Shown here: in pieces, positions 8,584 to 16,555 of the stretch
How positions within the stretch are numbered: the first letter of the stretch is position 1
Layout of the letters: each line of letters starts with the position of its first letter
Assembly: GCA_937138495.1 (NCBI GenBank)
Contig: CAKZPE010000094.1
Coordinates: forward strand, 62,001 to 126,000
DNA: 64,000 bases
Source of the DNA: an uncultured Oceanospirillaceae bacterium
Lineage (GTDB): Bacteria; Pseudomonadota; Gammaproteobacteria; Pseudomonadales; Balneatricaceae
Direction: 5' to 3'
Notes under the pieces: model-generated
The model's input: the letters and a program-made list of their open reading frames with translations, nothing else
The model's database searches: none
Told to the model about the DNA's origin: nothing
Program-made: the position numbers and the translations under genes

Positions 8584-9447
8584 ATGAGCATTGCTTACTT
8601 AAACGGTGAATACCTGCCACTGGCAGAAGCCCGCATTTCTCCACTGGACCGTGGTTTCCTGTTCGGTGACGGTATTTATGAAGTTATCCCGTACTATGGC
8701 GGTAAATCAGTAGGTCTGATGCCTCATCTTAACCGTATGGCTGATGGCCTGGCGGCTATCGAGATCAAGAACAGCAACACCATTGAAGGCTGGAAAGAAC
8801 TGCTGGACGATCTGGTTGCCCGTAACAGCGACATCGGTGAAAACCTGGGTGTTTACGTGCACATTTCCCGCGGTACCGACGTTAAGCGTTACCACCCTTA
8901 CCCGGAAGGTGTTGAACCAACCGTATTCTGCTTCTGCTTTGCGATCAAAGATCCTGAGCCGGTTGACCGCACTAAAGTTACCCAGTACAGCCTGGTAAGC
9001 ACCGAAGACCTGCGCTGGCAGCGTTGCCACATTAAGTCCACTGCACTGCTGGGCAACGTCATGCACTTCCAGGAAGGCTACTCTACCGGTAGCGACGAAG
9101 CACTGCTGTACAACGCGAACAACGAAGTCACTGAAGGCAGCTCCTGCAACGCTTTCATCGTTAAAGACGGCGTGATCATCACCCCAGTTCAGGACAACCA
9201 GATTCTGCCGGGTATCACCCGTCGCATCATCATCGACAGCATCAAAGCTGACGGTTCCCTGCAGCTGGAAGAACGTACCATCACTATGGACGACGTTCGC
9301 AACGCTGACGAACTGTGGATCACCAGCTCTTCTAAAGAAATCGCACCTGTTACCAAGCTGGACGGTAAGCCAGTCGGTAACGGCGAAGTTGGCGAGATCT
9401 GGGAAAAAGCATTCGCAATCTACTCTGCGTCTAAGTACGACTACTAA
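8584..9447 (+). CDS. dat: D-amino-acid aminotransferase (PLP fold type IV)
   Basis: A 287-residue class IV aminotransferase, the usual length. Family marks: NGEYLPLAEARISPLDRGF at the start, RGFLFGDGIYEV, the PLP Schiff-base lysine in CHIKSTALLGNV (Lys151), then NEVTEGSSCNAF and the phosphate-binding ILPGITRR. D-alanine aminotransferase converts D-Ala and 2-oxoglutarate to pyruvate and D-Glu; branched-chain and aminodeoxychorismate enzymes share the fold, so the substrate is probable, not certain. Codon use is strongly biased to optimal codons (GGT, CGT, CTG, GAA), unlike most neighbours, so high expression is expected. It is preceded by a long foldable leader and followed by a clean terminator, so it is monocistronic. 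Confidence 0.85.
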   Translation: MSIAYLNGEYLPLAEARISPLDRGFLFGDGIYEVIPYYGGKSVGLMPHLNRMADGLAAIEIKNSNTIEGWKELLDDLVARNSDIGENLGVYVHISRGTDVKRYHPYPEGVEPTVFCFCFAIKDPEPVDRTKVTQYSLVSTEDLRWQRCHIKSTALLGNVMHFQEGYSTGSDEALLYNANNEVTEGSSCNAFIVKDGVIITPVQDNQILPGITRRIIIDSIKADGSLQLEERTITMDDVRNADELWITSSSKEIAPVTKLDGKPVGNGEVGEIWEKAFAIYSASKYDY

Positions 9448-9483
9448 GCTTTGCTAAAAAGTTAACTGCTTAAGTAAAGACTC

Positions 9484-9511
9484 AAAAAACCCGGCACATG
9501 CCGGGTTTTTT
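9484..9511 (+). terminator. Intrinsic terminator of the aminotransferase gene
   Basis: A6, then CCCGGCACATGCCGGG (the hairpin), then T6ATTGC. It lies 36 nt after the stop. The core and T tract are almost identical to the terminator near 12287-12317. Confidence 0.93.
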
Positions 9512-9834
9512 ATTGCCTGCCATTTGGCGGATGATCAAAGCTGAGTAAGTTGAGAACCTGCTACTCCCCCCCCTGTTCGTAATCAAGTACTACAAGCACA
9601 TCCATCTCCTTGCCTTTTACATAAAACGGCTACATATTAAGCACTTAGGGATTTCACTGTGCAGAAGCAAACGCACAGTCACTCATCGAAACACACATGC
9701 ACGTTTTTATCGGAGGAAAATGGCGGTGTTGTCTATAAGCTATTTCAATTCAGATTGTTACAGTTGTTCTGAATGTCTGTACTGGTAGAAAAACGCGCAG
9801 GCTCGTTATTAAATATTAGCAATACAGGAACATC
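9512..9834. other. Intergenic region at the left edge of the accessory island
   Basis: No gene is seen. Base composition changes from about 52 % to clearly AT-rich along this stretch. It contains a run of nine C (near 9568) and the promoter of the following small gene; a TATTAAATATT-type AT tract lies shortly before its ATG. Confidence 0.4.
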
Positions 9835-10239
9835 ATGTTTAATCGCATTGAATATGGAAATTTAAACTCCAGACAAAAAGAGAATTTCAACTTTCAAAAG
9901 GTTGCAGCGGAGCTAGCTGACTATGGATTTAATTGCATGTGGCTCAACGATGACTGGCAAGGTGCTGATTTTATCGCTTGCCACATTGATGGCTGCACTT
10001 TCATAAAAGTCCAATTAAAGGGCCGCCTAACCCTTGATAAAAAATACAACGACAAAGAAATCTATGTGGCCTTTAACCAAGATGGTCAGTGGTATATTTA
10101 CCCGCACGACCAACTACAAGAAGAATTACTAGAAATGGGGCTAATGTCAGGCTCTAAATCATGGGATCAAAATGGCGGTTATAGTTGGCCCAACATCCCT
10201 AGAAATATCATGGAACATATGGACCAGTATGCAATATAA
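9835..10239 (+). CDS. Small restriction-nuclease-like hypothetical protein
   Basis: A 134-residue AT-rich gene. Residues 36-66 read as the core of a PD-(D/E)XK-type fold: WLNDDWQGADFIA (Asp45) followed by TFIKVQLKGR (Gln60-Leu-Lys62), i.e. D plus Q-x-K on adjacent strands. The Trp/Tyr-rich C-terminus (GQWYIYPHDQL) is also usual for such small orphan proteins. No partner gene adjoins it. It precedes an attC-like site by about 200 nt, so it may be an integron cassette gene. Function unknown; nuclease activity is inferred from two short motifs. Confidence 0.6.
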   Translation: MFNRIEYGNLNSRQKENFNFQKVAAELADYGFNCMWLNDDWQGADFIACHIDGCTFIKVQLKGRLTLDKKYNDKEIYVAFNQDGQWYIYPHDQLQEELLEMGLMSGSKSWDQNGGYSWPNIPRNIMEHMDQYAI

Positions 10240-10250
10240 AATTGCAAACA

Positions 10251-10397
10251 AAGCCAAGCATAAACGCCCACTTTGTAGACTGGATGCTCACTGCCTTTGA
10301 GACTCTGCTTTGGAGGTTAAACTCTAGGAGTAAAACCTCAATATGGAAGTAACTTGAAATAGTTCGGGTCAGAGTAAAATGTCATTATGCTTGGCTT
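10251..10397. repeat. 147-bp segment bounded by perfect 13-bp inverted repeats
   Basis: AAGCCAAGCATAA at 10251-10263 is the exact reverse complement of TTATGCTTGGCTT at 10385-10397. The pair starts 11 nt after the preceding stop codon. It could be a small non-autonomous mobile element, the two halves of a long attC-type site, or a large hairpin. No coding capacity inside. Confidence 0.5.
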
Positions 10398-10442
10398 AGT
10401 ACATTGGCAGAAACAAGACCTGATCCCGTGACTTCTATCGGT

Positions 10443-10530
10443 ATCTAACAAGCACATTAAGCAAAGAGATTGCTAACGGCTTAGTCGGTTCCACTTCGTT
10501 GCACATTTTCAGCCCCTTATAAGAGCTTTA
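10443..10530 (+). other. attC-like integron recombination site
   Basis: The stretch begins TCTAACAAGCACATTAAG and ends TTTCAGCCCCTTATAAGAGC, with CCACTTCGTTGCA in the loop. This closely follows the layout of marine attC sites: R'' AACAA, L'', then TTTCAGCCCCTTA and R'. The 3' half is partly complementary to the 5' half. The final R' box reads GCTTTA instead of the expected GTTA, so the site may be decayed. No integrase gene lies in the window. Confidence 0.6.
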
Positions 10531-10575
10531 TCTATCCTCAGGGTAGAGCCTAGAACCCTGAGGAATCTGCAGGAT

Positions 10576-11109
10576 TCAGCTTACAGAAATCATTTCATTA
10601 ACGCGTTTAGTTCCTTCATGAGTCAATTTATATTTTTTACGTGCCTGCTGACTGTTTCCTGATTTTTTGGTCTGCATCACAAGCGCAGGCTTTCTACCTA
10701 TTAAGCTCGACATAGCGCTAGTGATATTTGTAATACCATGCCCTAAGTGCTTTAACTCTTTATTAATTCTCTGGGAGTCAAAGTCAGCCTGTTTTTCAAT
10801 AACTTGGAACCAGTATCCTACTATTAGTGCTTTTTCAGGGTCATTCGAAGGCTGAGAGGCCGCATATAAATCAGCTATATCTGTATAGAGCAGTTCATCA
10901 GCTTGCTCTTCTTCCCTCTCACCTTGCACGCTATCCTCTTGCGTAATAGGTGCAATTGATTGCTGCACAACCTGAATTTCTGTTCCAAATCGGTCTGAAG
11001 CCCAGCGTAGAACTCGCCCACAGGATGCTTCGTCCAATGGTGTTAAGGCTTCTGCAACTGCTTTCATTGCTTCTATTTCCGCTAGAGGGTCTGTATTTTC
11101 ATCAGTCAT
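10576..11109 (-). CDS. Hypothetical protein with C-terminal winged-helix-like domain
   Basis: A protein of about 177 residues, starting MTDENTDPLAEIEAMK. The N-terminal half is helical and acidic, with a Q/E-rich linker. The C-terminal ~90 residues (from IADLYAASQP to the end) look like a winged helix: helices around GYWFQVIEK and RINKELKHLGHGITNITSAM, then a basic wing and KYKLTHEGTKRVNEMI. I reject the 30 extra upstream codons of the open frame because they would cover two palindromic operator sites. It is divergent from the HEPN gene with about 105 nt between start codons. A DNA-binding partner or autorepressor is an inference. Confidence 0.6.
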   Translation of the reverse strand: MTDENTDPLAEIEAMKAVAEALTPLDEASCGRVLRWASDRFGTEIQVVQQSIAPITQEDSVQGEREEEQADELLYTDIADLYAASQPSNDPEKALIVGYWFQVIEKQADFDSQRINKELKHLGHGITNITSAMSSLIGRKPALVMQTKKSGNSQQARKKYKLTHEGTKRVNEMISVS

Positions 11110-11156
11110 GGTGCTCTCTATACAGCTAATGTTTACCACTAATGCTTTCAGTTTAC

Positions 11157-11192
11157 ACATGAACTCATGTATGTCAATATATGAACTCATAT
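11157..11192. promoter_or_regulatory. Two tandem palindromic operator sites between the divergent genes
   Basis: ACATGAACTCATGT (11157-11170) and ATATGAACTCATAT (11179-11192) are two copies of one palindrome, each with perfect 6-bp arms around AC, spaced 22 bp centre to centre (two helical turns). A half-site ACATGA follows at about 11196. Position between divergent start codons suggests an operator, possibly for one of the two flanking winged-helix proteins. Confidence 0.7.
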
Positions 11193-11214
11193 CACACATG
11201 AAAAGGAATTTAGT

Positions 11215-11931
11215 TTGTTAAACCAGATAGCCTTAAAAGAAATTATTGCCAATCCTGGTATCGATAAGATGGATAAGGTGCTTGCCTGTTTGGCCTTTGA
11301 TATTGAAAATGCCAAACAGGTTAAGGAAATTAAAGAAATTGGGGTAAATTCTGGTTTTACTACTATAAAAACTGTAAATGTTTCTTCAGTACTATCTAGG
11401 CATACGGGAAGAACACTGAAGAGCCCGCTAGGTTGGGAGCTTACAAATCCAGGTAAGACCTATATTAAACAGCTTGGCGGTGGCCCTGTAATCCAACTTT
11501 CGTCAAGCCTTCGCTTGTTACTTCAAAATATTAAATCAGAAAACACTAAATCCTTTGTAGAAGAAGCTATCGAATGTTTTGAAGCACACCACTACAGAGC
11601 TTCGGTTGTGATCGCTTGGGTAGGAGCAATTTCAGTTCTATATGAACATGTTGTTCAGCATCACCTATCTGATTTCAATAGCGTAGCATCTAAAAAAGAG
11701 CCAAAATGGAAGCCCGCTAAAAATGCCGATGACTTGGCGCGTATGAAAGAAGCCAATTTTCTAGTGGTATGTGAATCTGCATCAATCATTGGAAAAAGCG
11801 TAAAGCAGGAGCTAGAAGGGTGCCTTACCTTTAGAAATGGTTGTGGCCATCCCAACAGCCTGAAGATTGGCGAAAATCGAGTTTCCGCCCACATAGAAAG
11901 TTTGATTATGAACGTTTATGCTGTGTTCTAG
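11215..11931 (+). CDS. wHTH-HEPN protein, putative ribonuclease of a defence or toxin unit
   Basis: A 238-residue AT-rich gene starting with TTG; AAGGA lies about 7 nt upstream. Residues 1-88 read as a winged-helix domain (DKVLACLAFDIENAKQV ... GWELTNPGKTYIKQL). From about 110 a four-helix HEPN bundle follows: AIECFEAHHYRASVVIAW, a second helix pair, and FRNGCGHPNS with the Rx4H motif (Arg207, His212) that is the RNase signature of HEPN toxins. It is divergent from a second putative winged-helix gene with shared operators. An attC-like site follows immediately after the stop, so both genes may travel as an integron cassette. RNase activity is expected from the motif, not demonstrated. Confidence 0.75.
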   Translation: MLNQIALKEIIANPGIDKMDKVLACLAFDIENAKQVKEIKEIGVNSGFTTIKTVNVSSVLSRHTGRTLKSPLGWELTNPGKTYIKQLGGGPVIQLSSSLRLLLQNIKSENTKSFVEEAIECFEAHHYRASVVIAWVGAISVLYEHVVQHHLSDFNSVASKKEPKWKPAKNADDLARMKEANFLVVCESASIIGKSVKQELEGCLTFRNGCGHPNSLKIGENRVSAHIESLIMNVYAVF

Positions 11932-12286
11932 GTAAAATATAACAAGCGCAGACACAGGGACAAGTTTTCCGCTACGCTATAAACTTTCTAGTGTTACTGG
12001 AGTTAATGTCTGCCATGTGTCGACATGCTGACAAATTGGTTTAACGGAACTTTGTATTCAACATAAAGAAGACGTCTTGGATGTAAAATTCTGTTCAATA
12101 AAAAAGTAACTACCAGATCAGTTTCCTAATTCAATTCAAGAGCTAAAACGACATTAGATTTAATGGAGAGTTTCGAAATTAAACAGCTTCTCCAGTTGAA
12201 TCTACCCCATTGATTTATCAAAAAATTACGATTTTTAACTCGAATGACTGTGGTCCAACTACAAAGCCAACAGCTTAAATGAACAC
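11932..12286. other. Non-coding region after the HEPN gene
   Basis: It starts with an attC-like site (annotated separately). The remainder is AT-rich and holds no credible gene; it ends at the shared terminator before recQ. A CATGTGTCGACATG palindrome occurs near 12014-12027. Confidence 0.5.
11937..12006 (+). other. attC-like integron recombination site
   Basis: Six nt after the stop: ATATAACAAGCGCAGACACA, GGACAAGTTTTCCGCTACGC, then a TATAAACTTTCTAGTGTTAC stretch ending GGAGTTA. The R''-like AACAAGCGC, the GGACAAGTTTTCCGCTACGC loop side and the complementary AAACTT half are the hallmarks of marine attC sites. R' is GAGTTA rather than GCGTTA. This is the usual location of attC in a gene cassette. 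Confidence 0.62.
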
Positions 12287-12317
12287 AAAAAAAACCGGCA
12301 CATGCCGGTTTTTTTAT
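12287..12317. terminator. Bidirectional terminator between the island and recQ
   Basis: A8 CCGGCACATGCCGG T7 ATTGC. It serves recQ on the minus strand and anything leaving the island on the plus strand. Hairpin core and the T/ATTGC tail match the aminotransferase terminator almost base for base. Confidence 0.93.
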
Positions 12318-12339
12318 TGCTCGTCATACAACCAGTACA

Positions 12340-14298
12340 TCATCTCACCTGAATCTCAGCTACAACACCCTGCACCCGCTCAGCAATTTCTGCATAGCGC
12401 ATATCTTCGCAGCTGGCATAGCCCGACAATTGCCGTGCTTTGACCTTTGTCCAGACCGGTACGCTGATACCCGCCAGAAAGCGGCACGCCAATGGGACTG
12501 TTAAAGCCTGATTCGTCTGGCTGTTTGCGGCCAGCTTATCGGCCAGCGTCTGTAACCATTCGGCTAGCTGAGTTTCTTCTGGCCAGTTGACCTGCCGTGA
12601 ACGGCTCAGCTTGGCGGGTTTTCCCCGGCATACTGAACAGTGGCCACACTGCGCGGGGGCCTGATGATCCGCAAAATACTCCGCCAGTTGATGGCTCAGG
12701 CAGCGGGTTTCTTCGAAAAAGCCCACCAGCGCGGCAATTCTGGCGATTTCTTTTTGTTCTTTTTCTGCAAAATAGACCTGCAGTTCATCCGCCAGTTGTG
12801 GCTGTAACAGGGCTCGTTGGTTGACGCCAAAGACTTCTGTAACGCCCCTGCTCTGCAGCTCGATTAACTGTTGCTCACTGAGGTATTCCAGTGCCTTTAC
12901 CGCACGACCCCTGTCACCGCCATAGCTTTGCAGCAGGGCCTGCATATCCAGTTCACCCCAGACCCGCTTAAACTGGGTGTGGGCAAACAGCGCCTGCAGG
13001 AATGCCCGACGTTCTCCGTTAAAGCGATCAAGAATTTGTTGCTGATCTTGCAGAAACTTGTATTTAAATTCGGCAAAATAGACAGATTTAGCCTGAATAA
13101 CATCTAGCAGTTCCAGCTGTACCAGCAGAGTTTTCAGGGTTAACTGGCGAATATTACTGCTGTTCGCCAGGGACAGTAGCTGTACTTCCCAGTTGCCTTC
13201 CGGGTTTATATTGTCTGCAATATCTTGCAACACATAACGAATGCCGTCTGGCTCCGGCGTATCCCCATAAACGAAGTTTTCAACAGTGTTAATACCGTCC
13301 AGATTGCCCAGTGCAATACACTTTGAAGGGGCGTCGTCACGGCCCGCCCGGCCGATTTCCTGGCTGTAGTTTTCAATGGATTTGGGGAGGTCATAATGCA
13401 CTACACAGCGGATGTCGGACTTATCCACCCCCATGCCAAAGGCAATGGTGGCGACCACTACCTGTACCCGGCCGGCCATAAAGTCATCCTGCACCTGCTG
13501 GCGCTGTTCATCTTTAAAACCGGCATGATAAGCCGCCGCATTTACACCGTTTTGCTGCAGAAACTCAGCAACCTTTTCGGCGGTTTGTTGCAAGGTCACA
13601 TAGACAACGGCAGCACCCGGAGACTGTTGCAGTGCTTCCAGCAGGCGGCTTTTGCGTTGCTGTTCAGCCACCGCCCAAACGCTCAGATCCAGATTGGGCC
13701 GGTAAAAGCCGGTCTGGACGATATGCTCAGGCTGAATGGCAAACTTAGCAGCCATGTCTGTCTTTACCTGCTCGGTAGCAGTTGCCGTCAGCAGCAAGAC
13801 CAGCGGGATATTCAGGGTTTCGCGGTATACCGGCAGTTTCAGATAATCCGGGCGGAAGTTATGGCCCCACTCAGAGATACAATGAGCTTCGTCCACCACC
13901 AGCATCGACAGGGATATCCCGGCGATGAACTGACGAAAGCGTTCATTCTTAAACCGCTCAACGGACACCATCAGGATTTTCAGTTTGCCGCTGCGGGCAT
14001 CCGCCATAACCTGACGGTTTTCTTCGAAGGTCATGCCAGAATCGATACGGGCCGCAGGAATGCCCTTACGGTGCAGAAACTCCAACTGGTCCTTCATCAG
14101 GGCCAGCAGAGGAGATACCACCAGCGTCAGGTGCGGCAGTTGCAGCGCACTAAGCTGATAACACAGTGATTTACCAGAGCCGGTAGGGAAAATTGCCAGG
14201 CTGGAATGCCCCTGCAACAGCTGATCTACCGTCTGCTGCTGCCCGGGGCGGAACTGATCAAAGCCAAAATACTGTTGTAACGCTCCCTGCGTATCCAT
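12340..14298 (-). CDS. recQ: RecQ-family ATP-dependent DNA helicase
   Basis: A 652-residue superfamily 2 helicase that unwinds DNA 3'-5' in recombination and repair. Motifs in order: the RecQ motif 0 (FGFDQFRPGQQ), Walker A FPTGSGKS (37-44), DEAH (136-139) with CISEWGHNFRP, TATAT, and motif VI with EIGRAGRD. After the helicase core the zinc site is CLSHQLAEYF ... CGHCSVC, then a short C-terminal helical domain. The order and sequence after the core differ from E. coli RecQ; it resembles the RecQ-like paralogs of about 640 residues rather than the classic 610-residue enzyme. It stands alone, with a terminator directly downstream. Confidence 0.92.
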   Translation of the reverse strand: MDTQGALQQYFGFDQFRPGQQQTVDQLLQGHSSLAIFPTGSGKSLCYQLSALQLPHLTLVVSPLLALMKDQLEFLHRKGIPAARIDSGMTFEENRQVMADARSGKLKILMVSVERFKNERFRQFIAGISLSMLVVDEAHCISEWGHNFRPDYLKLPVYRETLNIPLVLLLTATATEQVKTDMAAKFAIQPEHIVQTGFYRPNLDLSVWAVAEQQRKSRLLEALQQSPGAAVVYVTLQQTAEKVAEFLQQNGVNAAAYHAGFKDEQRQQVQDDFMAGRVQVVVATIAFGMGVDKSDIRCVVHYDLPKSIENYSQEIGRAGRDDAPSKCIALGNLDGINTVENFVYGDTPEPDGIRYVLQDIADNINPEGNWEVQLLSLANSSNIRQLTLKTLLVQLELLDVIQAKSVYFAEFKYKFLQDQQQILDRFNGERRAFLQALFAHTQFKRVWGELDMQALLQSYGGDRGRAVKALEYLSEQQLIELQSRGVTEVFGVNQRALLQPQLADELQVYFAEKEQKEIARIAALVGFFEETRCLSHQLAEYFADHQAPAQCGHCSVCRGKPAKLSRSRQVNWPEETQLAEWLQTLADKLAANSQTNQALTVPLACRFLAGISVPVWTKVKARQLSGYASCEDMRYAEIAERVQGVVAEIQVR

Positions 14299-14385
14299 CG
14301 TCCTTACTCCTCTTCAAACCCGTGCCGGTGCATAAAAGAGGCCAGTATACGTGATCAGTGGATATTACACAGGCAGCCCAGTTAT

Positions 14386-15354
14386 TTATCCGCGGCCATG
14401 GGGCTGATCAAAATCCAGTACCGGCCCCAGCGGGATCACGCGGGTCGGGTTGATACCCGTATGGCTGTAATAGTAATGACGTTTAATCTGTTCAAAGTTA
14501 CAGGTAGCCGCCACATTACCCTGCTGATACAGCTCACGCACGTAACCGCTGATATTCGGATATTCACGTAACTGGCGCAGGTTACATTTGAAGTGACCAT
14601 GGTATACCGCATCGAAGCGGATCAGTGTGGTGAACGCCCGCCAGTCCGCTTCGGTAATCCGGTCACCGGCAATATAACGCTGTTCACTCAGTATCTTTTC
14701 TAACCGGTCCAGCGCACTGAACAGGTCCAGCACATTATGCTCATAGGCTTCCTGAGTGGTGGCAAACCCGGCCCGGTACACGCCGTTATTGATATCCCGG
14801 TACACCCATTCATTCGCCCCTTCGATAGCGCTCTGTAAATTCTGTGGAAAGAAGTCCAGTTCATTGCCGGTCAGGTGATTAAAGGCCGAGTTGAACATGC
14901 GAATAATTTCAGAAGACTCATTGCTGACGATGGTTTCCCGCTGTTTATCCCACAACACAGGGACAGTCACCCGGCCGGTGTAATCACTTTTAGCCCGGGT
15001 ATAAAGCTGGTGCATAAACGCGGAATCATAAAGCGCATCACCGTCTGAACCACTGTCTTTATCGAAGGTCCAGCCATGTTCCTGCATATCCGGGCTGACC
15101 ACAGAGACACTGATCAGATCCTCCAGCCCTTTAAGGTGACGGAAAATCAGGGTGCGGTGTGCCCACGGACAGGCCAGCGACACATACAGATGATAACGGC
15201 CGGCCTCTGCCACAAAACCGCCTTCTCCGCTGATCCCCGGGCTGTCATCCGGCGTAACCCAGTGGCGAAAACCGGCATCTTCACGGATAAATTCGCCGTC
15301 ACCGGAGGTGTCGTACCATTGATCATGCCAGCTGCCGTTAATCAGTAAGCCCAT
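14386..15354 (-). CDS. yqjG: Glutathionyl-hydroquinone reductase (Xi-class GST)
   Basis: A 322-residue glutathione transferase of the YqjG/ECM4 type, which reduces glutathionyl-hydroquinones using a second glutathione. The catalytic motif CPWAHR (Cys62) follows the N-terminal thioredoxin-like strand YHLYVSLA. The Trp at position 8-9 and the NGVYRAGFATTQEAYE and RFDAVYHGHFKCN segments are characteristic of this class and separate it from other GSTs. Cytoplasmic. It lies between recQ and a LysR gene with its own upstream region. It may protect against quinones together with the neighbouring pirin-family gene, which is an inference. Confidence 0.93.
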   Translation of the reverse strand: MGLLINGSWHDQWYDTSGDGEFIREDAGFRHWVTPDDSPGISGEGGFVAEAGRYHLYVSLACPWAHRTLIFRHLKGLEDLISVSVVSPDMQEHGWTFDKDSGSDGDALYDSAFMHQLYTRAKSDYTGRVTVPVLWDKQRETIVSNESSEIIRMFNSAFNHLTGNELDFFPQNLQSAIEGANEWVYRDINNGVYRAGFATTQEAYEHNVLDLFSALDRLEKILSEQRYIAGDRITEADWRAFTTLIRFDAVYHGHFKCNLRQLREYPNISGYVRELYQQGNVAATCNFEQIKRHYYYSHTGINPTRVIPLGPVLDFDQPHGRG

Positions 15355-15498
15355 CGTCGTATCCTCGCTGAGTGCGGCCAGTTGCGGTTGGCTGCACTGA
15401 ATGAATATTAAGTGATAATCAGATATTAGTTTGTTTTTTAAGAAACAAAATCACTAAAATTCGCACAAAACATTCGATTAAACAGAACCTATAGCGAG

Positions 15499-16437
15499 TT
15501 ATTCGTCACGTTTCACCCGCCCCAGAATCTCAGCGCGCATCGGGAGATCGTATTTCGGACACTGCATTTCGCAAAACTCTTTCAGCAACTCAGCCAGCCG
15601 CATCATTCCCGGGCCACCCTGCTCGCCTTGTGCGTAGTACATTTGCAGCGTGGCACTGCGAATTGCCCCTTTTGCCAGCGGCAGAACATTCAGCTCACCG
15701 CTAAGTACCAGGGGGCCGACTCTGGTCATAGGCAGCCATGCAAACCCCACACCCCGCTGTACCATGGCTACCGCCGTACTCTGATTACTCACCGTCCAGC
15801 GTTGTTCGGCCTTCAGCCAGCCGGAGTCCACCTTATCCTGCAGCGCTGAATCACGGGTAACAATTTGCCGGTAGTTACGCAAATCATCCATATTCAAAGG
15901 GCCCATATTGCACAACTCATGCGCCGGTGAAGCAACGGCAATGAAATCGACGCCGGTCATCGGTTCCGATAAGTAACCCGACATCCCAGCCCCCGCAATC
16001 GCCAGATCCACTGCACCTTCTTCCAGCGCTTCCCGGGCACCGGATAACACAGTTTCATATAGCTGCACCCGGGTGTTGGGATATTCACTGGCAAACAGTT
16101 CCAGCACTTCAGTGATGTATTCAGCGGGCATGATCTGGTCGATGGCGAGGCTGATCTCAGGCTCCTCTCCGGCGGACAGGCTGCGGGCCAGATCATCAAT
16201 ATGCTGGGCGCTGTCGAGCAGGCTTTCTGCCCGGCGCAGCAGTAAATGGCCAGCATCCGTCAGATAAGCTTTCCGGCCTTTTACCTCCAGCAGTTTCACC
16301 CCCAGCTGATCTTCCATCTTATGGATGGCGTGGTTAATACTGGACTGGCTTTTATGTACCGCCGCTGCCGCATGGGCAAAGCCCCCATGGTCGACCACCG
16401 CTTTGAGCATGCGCCACTGTTCAAGGGTTACCCGCAT
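15499..16437 (-). CDS. LysR-family transcriptional regulator
   Basis: A 312-residue LysR regulator. HTH about residues 3-60: EQWRMLKAVVDHGGFAHAAAAV, then SQSSINHAIHKMEDQLGVKLL. The effector domain starts at ISLAIDQIMPAEYI. It is divergent from the pirin gene with about 120 nt between starts, the standard LysR layout, so control of pirin is likely. The HTH is slightly unusual in using INHAIHKME where most LysR proteins have VSRQI-type recognition helices. The ligand is unknown. Confidence 0.93.
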   Translation of the reverse strand: MRVTLEQWRMLKAVVDHGGFAHAAAAVHKSQSSINHAIHKMEDQLGVKLLEVKGRKAYLTDAGHLLLRRAESLLDSAQHIDDLARSLSAGEEPEISLAIDQIMPAEYITEVLELFASEYPNTRVQLYETVLSGAREALEEGAVDLAIAGAGMSGYLSEPMTGVDFIAVASPAHELCNMGPLNMDDLRNYRQIVTRDSALQDKVDSGWLKAEQRWTVSNQSTAVAMVQRGVGFAWLPMTRVGPLVLSGELNVLPLAKGAIRSATLQMYYAQGEQGGPGMMRLAELLKEFCEMQCPKYDLPMRAEILGRVKRDE

Positions 16438-16555
16438 TGTTTACTCCCACCATTCATTCTATAAAACCGAACAAAGCATACTACTATTCGCGATTAACTT
16501 ACGAAAAATATGAACCTATAGTGGCTGACATATACTCATAACAGGGGTTTGCAGC

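Larger units (their letters stand above)
10240..10575. other. Non-coding region with an inverted-repeat element and an attC-like site
   Basis: No gene of credible length. The stretch contains the 13-bp inverted repeat pair and the attC-like site annotated separately, plus the phrase TTCGGGTCAGAGTAAAAT near 10364-10381 inside the inverted repeat element. A CTCAGGGTAGAGCCTAGAACCCTGAG imperfect hairpin sits just before the end of the minus-strand gene and could act as its terminator. Confidence 0.5.

Noticed and set aside
10360..10382. GGGTCAGAGTAAAAT phrase considered as the trace of a REP-associated transposase
   Set aside because: No transposase fragment is near and the phrase alone is too short; recorded only inside the inverted-repeat entry.
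13396..14169. 257-codon plus-strand frame opposite recQ
   Set aside because: Antisense to the conserved helicase domain.
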